Both the position numbers and the translations under genes were made by a program. Shown here piece after piece: positions 1 to 6,160 of a DNA stretch of 6,160 nt. The number at the start of each line of letters is the position of its first letter. Within the stretch, counting starts at the first letter, position 1. Source of the DNA: Candidatus Zophobacter franzmannii (GTDB lineage: Bacteria; Cloacimonadota; Cloacimonadia; Cloacimonadales; JAFGVF01); assembly GCA_030765245.1 (NCBI GenBank), contig JAVCCX010000425.1, forward strand, positions 1 through 6,160, written 5' to 3'. Below the pieces are notes generated by a model. That model saw only the letters and a list, made by a program, of their open reading frames with translations. It ran no database searches and had not been told where the DNA came from.

Positions 1-324
1 CTCAACAAACTGGTCGGGATAAATCTCAGCATTCAATTCATTACGAAGAAAATCACCGAGCCAGAAATCATGATTACCATAGAGAAAGATGAGTCTGCAT
101 CCATTATCTGAGAATTCTTTCAATTTCACAATGCTAGGCATATATTCAGGAATACACTTATCTTTCCACTCTATCCAAAGGTCAAAAATATCACCATTCA
201 GAATGAGAATATCAGCATCGCTTTTGATAGACTCAAGGAACTTGAGGAATATCTCCCTGCGAGCTACATCATCAGCTTCTTCAAAGTACTTGATATGGAC
301 ATCTGAGACAGAGTAAATAGTCAT
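1..324 (-). CDS. lpxH: UDP-2,3-diacylglucosamine diphosphatase (LpxH-type metallophosphoesterase), N-terminal 108 residues; C-terminus cut by the left edge
   Basis: Reading the minus strand from the ATG at 324-322 gives an open frame to base 1 that begins MTIYSVSDVHIKYFE. Three calcineurin-like phosphoesterase metal-binding motifs appear in the right order and spacing: SDVH (Asp8, His10), NGDIFDLW (Asp45, with Asp48) and YGNHDFWLGDF (Asn84, His85). The DFxLG stretch after the GNHD motif resembles LpxH (E. coli has GNRDFLLG) and not general phosphoesterases. LpxH hydrolyses UDP-2,3-diacylglucosamine to lipid X and UMP on the inner face of the inner membrane, the fourth step of lipid A synthesis. 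Family members are usually about 240-280 residues, so roughly 40% is visible. The fourth and fifth metal motifs (GD/GH histidines) are off the edge. The start is 2 nt after the DUF4159 stop with no clear Shine-Dalgarno, so translation is probably coupled. A different substrate within the same superfamily cannot be excluded. Confidence 0.82.
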   Translation of the reverse strand, partial: MTIYSVSDVHIKYFEEADDVARREIFLKFLESIKSDADILILNGDIFDLWIEWKDKCIPEYMPSIVKLKEFSDNGCRLIFLYGNHDFWLGDFLRNELNAEIYPDQFVE

Positions 325-326
325 AA

Positions 327-989
327 TTAGCCAGCCATTATGTAATAGAGCATGTTTATCCCAAACTTAAGAGCTTTCTCTCTAATCTCTTTGGGATCAT
401 TATGAGTCGTAGGGTCAGCCCAACCATCAGAGATATTGGTTTCATAAGTATATAGCAACATCAATCTCCCATTGGCATCGAATATCCCATAGGCTCTCGG
501 TCTTTTATCCTCATGCTTATGAATCTTCGGCAAGCCCTGTGGGAACTCAAAGTAGCAGTTGTATATCTTATGTCCCTTGGGAATCTCTATCAATTCCTTC
601 TCAGGAAAGATCATTGCAATCTCTTTATGGAACGACCGGTCTAATCCGTAGTCATCATCAACATAGAGGAAACCACCCTTGAGCATATATTCTCTCAGAT
701 TATCACGCTCTTTGGAGGACAACTTTATAGCTCCATGACCTGTAACATAAACAAAGGGATGTTTAAACAAGTCACTACTACCAGCTTCAACAATTGCCTG
801 TTTCTCAGCAAAACCACAATTCAATTCCCTATTAGCATAATGCATAAGGTTGGTTAGTACTTCAGGATTGTTATACCAATCTCCCCCACCATCATACTTG
901 AGTCGTGCAAGGGATGTTGTTGTAAAACCGGCACCGAATAGAGTTGTAATAGTTAAACAGAGAACTATAATGATATAGCTAAACTTCAT
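327..989 (-). CDS. Exported DUF4159 domain protein, 220 aa
   Basis: The function of this protein is unknown. Residues 1-20 form a signal peptide: Lys2, a hydrophobic core at about 4-18, and a small-residue site near LFGA. Cys11 lies inside the hydrophobic core and does not look like a lipobox. The mature part matches DUF4159 (PF13709) as I recall it: YDGGGDWYN at 32-40, VTGHGAI at 82-88, GGFLYVDDDYG at 105-115, His140, GLPKIHKHE at 152-160, NGRLMLLYTYETNISDGW at 173-190, THNDP at 195-199 and FGINMLYY at 209-216. Length is normal for a stand-alone member with no missing segment. The alternation of strands and the GG-hydrophobic elbow near 105 suggests a ThuA/class I glutamine amidotransferase-like fold, but the elbow carries Asp111-113 where an amidotransferase would have Cys, so amidotransferase activity is unlikely. 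It sits directly upstream of lpxH in the same transcript, which hints at an envelope role. The ATG at 989 is preceded by AGGAG at the long spacing of 11 nt. Confidence 0.88.
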   Translation of the reverse strand: MKFSYIIIVLCLTITTLFGAGFTTTSLARLKYDGGGDWYNNPEVLTNLMHYANRELNCGFAEKQAIVEAGSSDLFKHPFVYVTGHGAIKLSSKERDNLREYMLKGGFLYVDDDYGLDRSFHKEIAMIFPEKELIEIPKGHKIYNCYFEFPQGLPKIHKHEDKRPRAYGIFDANGRLMLLYTYETNISDGWADPTTHNDPKEIREKALKFGINMLYYIMAG

Positions 990-1000
990 GAATCAGTTTA

Positions 1001-1005
1001 CTCCT
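1001..1005 (-). promoter_or_regulatory. Shine-Dalgarno of the DUF4159 gene, wide spacing
   Basis: AGGAG lies 11 nt upstream of the ATG at 989, longer than the usual 5-9 nt. No in-frame start codon lies closer, and the signal peptide fits the ATG at 989, so the start is kept. The rest of the 990-1062 gap is the terminator plus about 33 nt of AT-rich leader. I could not find a convincing -35/-10 pair there. Confidence 0.6.
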
Positions 1006-1022
1006 AATGATAACACCCATTT

Positions 1023-1053
1023 AAATAAAGAGGGATAACTTTCGCTATCCCTC
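1023..1053 (-). terminator. Rho-independent terminator after the M3 peptidase gene
   Basis: On the minus strand the RNA reads GAGGGAUAGC, GAAA, GUUAUCCCUC (arms at 1053-1044 and 1039-1030). This makes a 10-bp stem with one G-U pair, closed by a C-G pair on a GNRA tetraloop (GAAA). It is followed immediately by UUUAUUU at 1029-1023. The hairpin starts 9 nt after the TAG stop of the peptidase gene. Read in the plus direction, the hairpin is followed by ATAATAAG and has no U tract, so it should act only on minus-strand transcription. It should end the tamB-like/peptidase transcript. Confidence 0.9.
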
Positions 1054-1062
1054 ATAATAAGT

Positions 1063-3102
1063 CTATTTCAATAAACCATCTCTACGAAGAAGTGCATCTG
1101 CATCAGGGGTTCTTCCACGGAATGCTTTGAAAAGCTCCATTGGATGAACTGTATTACCCTTTGCAAGTACATTTCTACGGAATGATTCTGCTGTTTCTTT
1201 ATCGAATATCCCCTTCTCTTTGAAAAGGCTAAATGCATCTGCATCTAAAACTTCAGCCCACTTATATGAGTAGTATCCAGAAGAATAACCACCGGCAAAG
1301 ATATGTCCAAAGCTAGCTGAACGACTGGTTTTAGTGACCTTAGGGAACAGCTTGGTTTTATCAAATACTTCATCTTCAAATGCAACAACATCTTCAATAG
1401 CTGTTGGGTCATTTGAATGCCAAGCCATATCAAGGAAGCCAAAGCTAAGTTGTCTTACATTGTTATAACCTGAAAGGTATGTTGAGGCAGCCTTAATCTT
1501 TTCAATTAACTCAGCAGGGATTACTTCGCCTGTCTCATAATGGAAAGCAAAGAGTTCAAGAGCTTCTTTTTCAGAAACCCAGTTCTCCATAATCTGTGAT
1601 GGGAGCTCTACGAAATCCCAATAAACACTTGGTGATGCTATTGAAGCATAGGTTACATCAGAGAGAAGACCATGAAGTGCATGTCCAAACTCATGGAACA
1701 TTGTCTCTACTTCACGGAAAGTAAGTAGTGATGGAGTGTCGCCTGTAGAAGGAGTGAAATTTGCTACTACAAATATCTGTGGTCTTACCATTTTCCCACT
1801 CTGAAATCCCTGACCAACCATTGGATTCATCCAGGCACCTGAGCGCTTAGTCTCTCTTGGGTGAAGGTCAACATAAAGAAGACCAACATAGTCGTTATTT
1901 GCTTCTGAAACTTCAAACACTTTAACATCTTCATGATATACAGGGATGTCATTAAGTGCTTTGAACTGAAGACCATAAAGCTTATTAGCAACTTTAAAGA
2001 CACCATCAATCACATTCTCAACTTTGAAGTAAGGGCGTAACTCTTCTGAATTAAACTTAAACTTCTTCTGTTTAAGTTTTTCTGAATAGTATGAGAAATC
2101 CCATGCCATAAAGTCTTCAATTCCATCGAGTTCTTTAGCAAATGCCGCAACTTCTGCAACTTCTGCTTTTGCTACAGGATAGGCAACTTGATATATATCT
2201 TCTAAGAAGTTAATAACAGTCTCTTTATTCTCAGCCATTCTCTCTGCAAGAACATAATCAGCATGAGTTCCAAAACCTAAGATATTAGCTCTTTTGAATC
2301 TCAACTCAGTGATTCTCTTACAATGTTCTTTATTATCAAATTCACCAACATTTCCAATGTCAGCAGCAGCAAGACTGATAGTCTTACGAAGCTCTCTATT
2401 ATCAGCATAGGTTAAAACAGGCATCAGACTTGGACCCTGAAGATTGAACATCCAGCCCTCATCATGACCTTTCTGTTTTGCTAAGTATGCAGCAGCTTTA
2501 AGTGCATTCACAGGAATACCCTTCAGCTCATCTTTATTAGTTTTGAGTAGTGAATACGCATTAGTAGAATTTAAAACATTCTGGGAATACATAGGAGATA
2601 TTTTTGACTGCTCCATATCTATTTCCATAAGCTGTTTCTTCTGTGCATCGTCTAACATTGCACCATTTCTCACAAAACCTTTATACTTAAGTTCAGTAAG
2701 TCTCTTCTGCTCAGAGTTCAAACCTAACTTGTCCATATTATCATATACTGCTTTAACTTTAGCAAATAAGATTGCATCAGTCGACAGCTGACTTCCAAAT
2801 TTAGCAAACATAGGTGAAAGCACTTGAGCTAAAGCTTTAAACTCATTGTCTGAATGTGTACTTAAAAGATTAAAGAACACAGAAGCTACATCGCTCATCA
2901 ACTCACCGGTTGTTTCCAGTGCGAAAATTGTATTCTCAAAGTTTGGAGTTTCCTTATTATCTTTAATTATCTGCAACTCAATCTCAGCTTCTTCTATACT
3001 GAGTTTTGCAGCAGGTTCGAAATGTTCTAATTTGTAGGAGTCAAGTGGAAATACATTGTATTTAGTGACTCTTATTCTCTCAATTAATGGGTTGGATTGC
3101 AT
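1063..3102 (-). CDS. M3-family zinc oligopeptidase (peptidyl-dipeptidase Dcp / oligopeptidase A type), 679 aa, complete
   Basis: This is a full-length M3 thimet-oligopeptidase-like enzyme; E. coli Dcp and OpdA are about 680 aa. Numbered from the ATG at 3102, the N-terminal helical region (about 15-120) has the family pattern with HFEPA at 27-31 and PNFENTIFALE at 53-63. The catalytic domain has RETKRSGAWM at 416-425, NFTPSTGDTPSLLTFREV at 448-465, and the zinc site His470-Glu471-Phe-Gly-His474 with third ligand Glu499 in DFVELPSQIMENW. The C-terminal substrate-binding segment has His600 and GGYSSGYYSY at 604-613. All key residues are present, so it should be active. The family cleaves short peptides released by other proteases. 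Dcp-like features (FTPP-type loop, SDVTY) mix with OpdA-like ones (ELPSQ.MENW, HYETGE), so dipeptidase versus endopeptidase specificity is undecided. No signal peptide, hence probably cytoplasmic. The ATG at 3102 was chosen over the in-frame ATG at 3147 because AGGAG lies 5 nt upstream and homology begins after it. The gene overlaps the tamB-like gene by 23 nt and is followed by a terminator. Confidence 0.95.
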   Translation of the reverse strand: MQSNPLIERIRVTKYNVFPLDSYKLEHFEPAAKLSIEEAEIELQIIKDNKETPNFENTIFALETTGELMSDVASVFFNLLSTHSDNEFKALAQVLSPMFAKFGSQLSTDAILFAKVKAVYDNMDKLGLNSEQKRLTELKYKGFVRNGAMLDDAQKKQLMEIDMEQSKISPMYSQNVLNSTNAYSLLKTNKDELKGIPVNALKAAAYLAKQKGHDEGWMFNLQGPSLMPVLTYADNRELRKTISLAAADIGNVGEFDNKEHCKRITELRFKRANILGFGTHADYVLAERMAENKETVINFLEDIYQVAYPVAKAEVAEVAAFAKELDGIEDFMAWDFSYYSEKLKQKKFKFNSEELRPYFKVENVIDGVFKVANKLYGLQFKALNDIPVYHEDVKVFEVSEANNDYVGLLYVDLHPRETKRSGAWMNPMVGQGFQSGKMVRPQIFVVANFTPSTGDTPSLLTFREVETMFHEFGHALHGLLSDVTYASIASPSVYWDFVELPSQIMENWVSEKEALELFAFHYETGEVIPAELIEKIKAASTYLSGYNNVRQLSFGFLDMAWHSNDPTAIEDVVAFEDEVFDKTKLFPKVTKTSRSASFGHIFAGGYSSGYYSYKWAEVLDADAFSLFKEKGIFDKETAESFRRNVLAKGNTVHPMELFKAFRGRTPDADALLRRDGLLK

Positions 3103-6100
3103 ATCTTCTCCTATTTTTTCTATGATATTTATAATTATTAAAATCAAATCTTATTGACCTTTGGAGCATAACCTCATGCGAGTAAATCTCATCCTCGTCC
3201 GGTTTTATCCCAAATGAATATGAAACCTTAAACTTGTATGGCAAATTCACTCTAAAGGTTGTATCATGGTGAACAATTATGTTCGTCTTTGTCTCCAAAT
3301 CAGTCGTCTCCTGAAAAAGCGCGGTATAATCTAGATAGATATTCCGAGTTAAGTACTTACCGGCATTTATCTTTAGGTTGTCAAGCAGAATTGAGGAACT
3401 GAACTCTACTAATTCACTTTCCTCCCGCTTGATTGCATCTTTCTCATTAATAACATAGTTCGAATATACATTTTGGAGAAATCCAAAATCTACATAAAGG
3501 AAATCAAGTTTAAAGAATTTCCTGATACTGTTTTCTACTGGAAAGAGAATAGGGTCTAAATAGTAGCTATTGAGATTACCCTCAAGTAGGTTTAACGCCT
3601 GATCTTGCCAGATTGCTCCTTGCTGTTCAGATGACAAATCGGCTAAGTCACTGTCATAGCGAAGTCTCGCAAGAATATTCATTGTAGTATAATCATTCGG
3701 ATTATCACTTGTAATATTGAAAATCAATCTATCTGCAAAACTCTTTGTAAGATCATCATCAGTATCAATGGAAAGGAATATTGTCGTTCCTTCTGAGGTC
3801 TTATGATACAGTTCTCCTAACAGGTATTCTCCTGAATACTCGTTAATACCTACTTCAAAGAAATCTACTTTGAAGTTAATCCCAAAGAAATCAAATGTCC
3901 CAGAATCTGCATTTATCAGGATCTGCTTCACTTCCCAAATCTCTCCATTATAGATCAGATGCACAAAGCTATTCTCTTTCACAGGAATATTGGCAGGATA
4001 TGTTATATAACGGCTATTTTCATCAAAATACAACACTACATCCATCTTAAACGGAAGGATTGGTGGAATAGCTATCTCTTTTCTCTTTATAAGAGGATTT
4101 AACTGAGAGAATAACTTAAGCAAGTTATCAACCTTAGGAGGATACAACGCCATAGCATTTCTCAGAATCACATCCGCTTCTATATGTAAATCATCAAAAG
4201 GACCTTCAATAACTGCTTCATTCGTATTTCGTCCTTTGATAATCGCATTTGTTAGTGAGTTTTCTTGCGAGTATTGGGGTACCGACACATGGATTCCTGT
4301 TTTCCCGGTCTTCACATACAGTTTACCAATTCGTAGTAATCCGAGAATCAAGTCCTTCTCATCATTTGCAATCTCATTTCTAATATATAGCTTACTCGCT
4401 CCCGACCTCAGGTCAAACCTCTTGAAATCAACTTCATTGTCCAAGATACTAATATCAACATTGATAGAACTCAGCTCTTGTAACTGTGTCTCAACATTAA
4501 CTCTACCGTCTTTTATCTTGAAGGAACCATTTTCAAAGGACAGCCCATCTTCGGACATAGTAAGTTCTGCTTTTAGTTCCATAGGAACATCACCCTTCTC
4601 CGCTAATTTCAAACTCTTTAATATCTGGGCAATGTCTGAGTTTAGGGTTACATTCAGAGTGTTATTTACTACCGAGGTCTCACCATTCAAAATATTATAT
4701 CCAAGTGCACCCTGCAGATCAAGGTCCAGTTTCTTCTTACTTACCAAAATCAGTTCATTAAATACTAAGCTATCAGCATACTGGGAAGCATCGGCATGAA
4801 CTCGATTCAGTCTAAATCCATAAGCATCGAGTTTAGAGGAACTCACAACAGCACTTAGAGTTGGCTTATTCGTTTGTGATGATGCAAATTCAATCTCACA
4901 TTTACCTGACACAAGTCCCTTTATATCTGTACTCAGAACTTCACTCACCTCTAAATCTGTGAATGTAGCTCCGGCGTTAAATGTTATTCCATTCCGCAGG
5001 TCAACGAAACCATTAACGAGTAGTTCGTCAGAGATAGTTGAATCGAGGAAGACATTGTCCAGATCGATGTATTCATTAGACCCGCTAATTGTAGCCCTTG
5101 CTGAGATAGGTTTAACTACTCCGAGTGAGAAGTTTTCTACCTGTACGACACCCTCAGCTTTCTTATCATTCCTACTATTAATATCGATATCAAGGTCCAC
5201 TACTCCGGTAAATTGGTTCATTTGGTAAGTGGTCAACTCATACTTCAAGACATCCTTAATGTCTATATCCTCTCCCCTAACCTTAAATCCATAGGTAAAT
5301 CCATCCATGATATTCATCCACCCGGAGATACTCAACTGATCATTTATACTCAAGTTCCTGACAATGATTGAATCCCGATAACTTGATACTTCAAGCTCTG
5401 CACTGAAAGGTCTATCGTTAAAAAGTGAGCTCTTTGTTTGAGCGCTCAACTCACCGCGATAATTCTTGAAGTCGTATTGCACATCCGCTTTGATCCTTGA
5501 ATCATAGAGGATATTAGCAACATCCACAATTCTTAGTGAGATATCACCAAACAACTTGTTGTTTTCCAGAATTACGCTGGTACGACCATTCAAGTTAATA
5601 CTGCTCAAGAAGCCAATATCGCTATTCTGGTAATAATCATTCAGGATAATGTTCTTGAAATCTACATCAGCAGATCCATCCATCGTTAAGATATTCAGCT
5701 TCCCTTCTGCTGAGAACATATCGTCACTCTGTTCAAGCTTAAACTCCAAACTGTCTCTCCTGATATCGACATATCCTGATAGTCCGTTGAAGTTCTTATC
5801 CCCATCGATGTAGCCGGTATCATTAAACAGGACAATACCCGTTACCTTATTGTCAAAATGCAGTGATGCTTCTATCTTACTACTAATGTCAATCGCTTGC
5901 TCTTCATCTTCGCTTGGTTGCACAGACAGCCTTAAATTAAGGTCGGCAAAATCACTAAATGTCCCTTTACCGGATATCTCATTACCCAGGTAAACAGCCT
6001 TATCAAGTTCAATCTCGATGTCATTACTGTTCAATATTATCTTTGTCTTCAAATCACTAACAGACTGATTGTTCCATGTCAACACATCGGCTCTTACTTC

Positions 6101-6160
6101 TCCATATAGTTCAGGAGAGTTCAGGGCACCTGTCACTACAAAGTTCCCATCAATCAAGCC
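3080..6160 (-). CDS. tamB: TamB-like translocation/assembly module (DUF490) protein, C-terminal 1026 residues; N-terminus beyond the right edge
   Basis: The frame is open from the right edge (6160) to the TGA at 3082-3080. Residues are numbered from the edge codon. Nearly all of it is alternating polar/hydrophobic beta strand with recurring units of the form G-hydrophobic-x-G-x-hydrophobic, as in the AsmA/TamB beta-taco that forms a lipid-conducting groove across the periplasm. Examples are LIDGNFVVTGALNSPELYGE near the left end of the protein, SGWMNIMDG near 279-287, and VIEGPFDDLHIEADV near 650-664. The TamB C-terminal domain (PF04357) is recognisable at about 710-1007: GTFDFFGINFKV near 754-765, LNLLEGNLNSYYLDP near 856-870, and AGKYLTRNIYLDY near 933-945, matching the GRYISPRLYVSY-type signature of E. 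coli TamB. TamB works with TamA or BamA-family proteins in outer-membrane assembly and in phospholipid transport; no partner lies in this window. The inner-membrane anchor is off the edge. A basic tail follows the last strand. Another AsmA-like family is possible but less likely given the C-terminal match. Confidence 0.88.
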   Translation of the reverse strand, partial: GLIDGNFVVTGALNSPELYGEVRADVLTWNNQSVSDLKTKIILNSNDIEIELDKAVYLGNEISGKGTFSDFADLNLRLSVQPSEDEEQAIDISSKIEASLHFDNKVTGIVLFNDTGYIDGDKNFNGLSGYVDIRRDSLEFKLEQSDDMFSAEGKLNILTMDGSADVDFKNIILNDYYQNSDIGFLSSINLNGRTSVILENNKLFGDISLRIVDVANILYDSRIKADVQYDFKNYRGELSAQTKSSLFNDRPFSAELEVSSYRDSIIVRNLSINDQLSISGWMNIMDGFTYGFKVRGEDIDIKDVLKYELTTYQMNQFTGVVDLDIDINSRNDKKAEGVVQVENFSLGVVKPISARATISGSNEYIDLDNVFLDSTISDELLVNGFVDLRNGITFNAGATFTDLEVSEVLSTDIKGLVSGKCEIEFASSQTNKPTLSAVVSSSKLDAYGFRLNRVHADASQYADSLVFNELILVSKKKLDLDLQGALGYNILNGETSVVNNTLNVTLNSDIAQILKSLKLAEKGDVPMELKAELTMSEDGLSFENGSFKIKDGRVNVETQLQELSSINVDISILDNEVDFKRFDLRSGASKLYIRNEIANDEKDLILGLLRIGKLYVKTGKTGIHVSVPQYSQENSLTNAIIKGRNTNEAVIEGPFDDLHIEADVILRNAMALYPPKVDNLLKLFSQLNPLIKRKEIAIPPILPFKMDVVLYFDENSRYITYPANIPVKENSFVHLIYNGEIWEVKQILINADSGTFDFFGINFKVDFFEVGINEYSGEYLLGELYHKTSEGTTIFLSIDTDDDLTKSFADRLIFNITSDNPNDYTTMNILARLRYDSDLADLSSEQQGAIWQDQALNLLEGNLNSYYLDPILFPVENSIRKFFKLDFLYVDFGFLQNVYSNYVINEKDAIKREESELVEFSSSILLDNLKINAGKYLTRNIYLDYTALFQETTDLETKTNIIVHHDTTFRVNLPYKFKVSYSFGIKPDEDEIYSHEVMLQRSIRFDFNNYKYHRKNRRRYAIQPIN
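3108..3112 (-). promoter_or_regulatory. Shine-Dalgarno of the M3 peptidase gene, inside the tamB-like coding sequence
   Basis: AGGAG ends 5 nt before the ATG at 3102 (AGGAGAAGATATG on the minus strand), a strong match at good spacing. It decides the peptidase start against the longer in-frame ATG at 3147, which would add a 15-residue Ile-rich stretch (MILIIINIIEKIGED). The same bases, read in the tamB-like frame as AGG AGA AGA, encode three consecutive arginines near its C-terminus. Ribosomes finishing tamB-like translation at 3080 would terminate 23 nt past this start, which favours translational coupling. Confidence 0.88.

Noticed and set aside
1030..1053. The inverted repeat as a protein operator or a bidirectional terminator
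   Set aside because: The GAAA tetraloop, G-U pair tolerated only in minus-strand RNA, and a U tract on one side only all fit a one-way intrinsic terminator. No convergent gene lies on the other side.
1245..2009. Two short minus-strand frames (1245-1442 and 1827-2009) inside the peptidase gene
   Set aside because: Both are alternate-frame shadows of the M3 catalytic domain, which is continuous and fully conserved across them.
3103..3147. Upstream in-frame ATG that would lengthen the M3 peptidase by 15 residues and give it an Ile-rich, signal-like N-terminus
   Set aside because: It has no Shine-Dalgarno and would deepen the overlap with the tamB-like gene to 68 nt. The ATG at 3102 has AGGAG at ideal spacing. 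The extra stretch is too short and carries acidic residues directly after it, so it is not a credible signal peptide.
4236..4799. 187-codon plus-strand open frame
   Set aside because: It is antisense to the tamB-like gene. Its Ser/Leu/Phe-rich composition is what the complement of a Ser/Asp/Lys/Glu-rich beta protein gives, and it resembles no family. The shorter plus-strand frames at 4959-5228, 2846-3037, 2543-2791 and 89-316 are rejected for the same reason.
6155..6157. TTG at the right edge as a start codon for the tamB-like gene
   Set aside because: The frame stays open to the last base (a Gly codon at 6160-6158). The sequence there is already mid-domain beta repeat with no membrane anchor, so the true start lies outside the window.
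1..6160. Search by eye for CRISPR repeats, tRNA genes, insertion-sequence ends, attachment sites or a defence or secretion cassette
   Set aside because: No direct-repeat array, cloverleaf, terminal inverted repeats or relevant protein motifs were found. The window is almost fully occupied by four ordinary co-directional genes.

Overview
The window is a compact, AT-rich bacterial segment in which every supported gene lies on the minus strand. In transcription order (high to low coordinates) these are a TamB-like outer-membrane biogenesis protein (N-terminus beyond the right edge), an M3-family zinc oligopeptidase, a strong intrinsic terminator, an exported DUF4159 protein, and the first 108 codons of a UDP-2,3-diacylglucosamine diphosphatase (LpxH), cut by the left edge. 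Apart from the 73-nt gap at 990-1062 and a 2-nt gap at 325-326, the window is all coding. I see no RNA genes, mobile elements, CRISPR array or prophage parts.

The organism is very probably a diderm (LPS/lipid A-type) bacterium, because LpxH makes lipid A and TamB-like proteins serve outer-membrane assembly or phospholipid transport. The DUF4159 and LpxH sequence types recall the Bacteroidota/Chlorobiota/Cloacimonadota-type (FCB) lineages rather than Proteobacteria. The two AGGAG Shine-Dalgarno sequences are less typical of Bacteroidota proper. This placement is inference from recalled family character, not from a search.

Two transcription blocks are suggested. Block one is tamB-like plus the M3 peptidase. 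The peptidase start lies inside the last 23 nt of the tamB-like frame, so the two are probably translationally coupled, and they end at a 10-bp GAAA-tetraloop hairpin with a U-rich tail. Block two is DUF4159 plus lpxH, 2 nt apart. The terminator ends only about 33 nt before the DUF4159 start codon, which leaves little room for an ordinary promoter.

Three of the four products belong to, or are exported to, the envelope (TamB-like protein, LpxH, DUF4159), while the peptidase looks cytoplasmic. I did not find a clearly new biological system. The items most worth a second look are the terminator-promoter geometry, the DUF4159-lpxH coupling, and the basic C-terminal tail of the TamB-like protein, part of which is encoded by the next gene's ribosome binding site.
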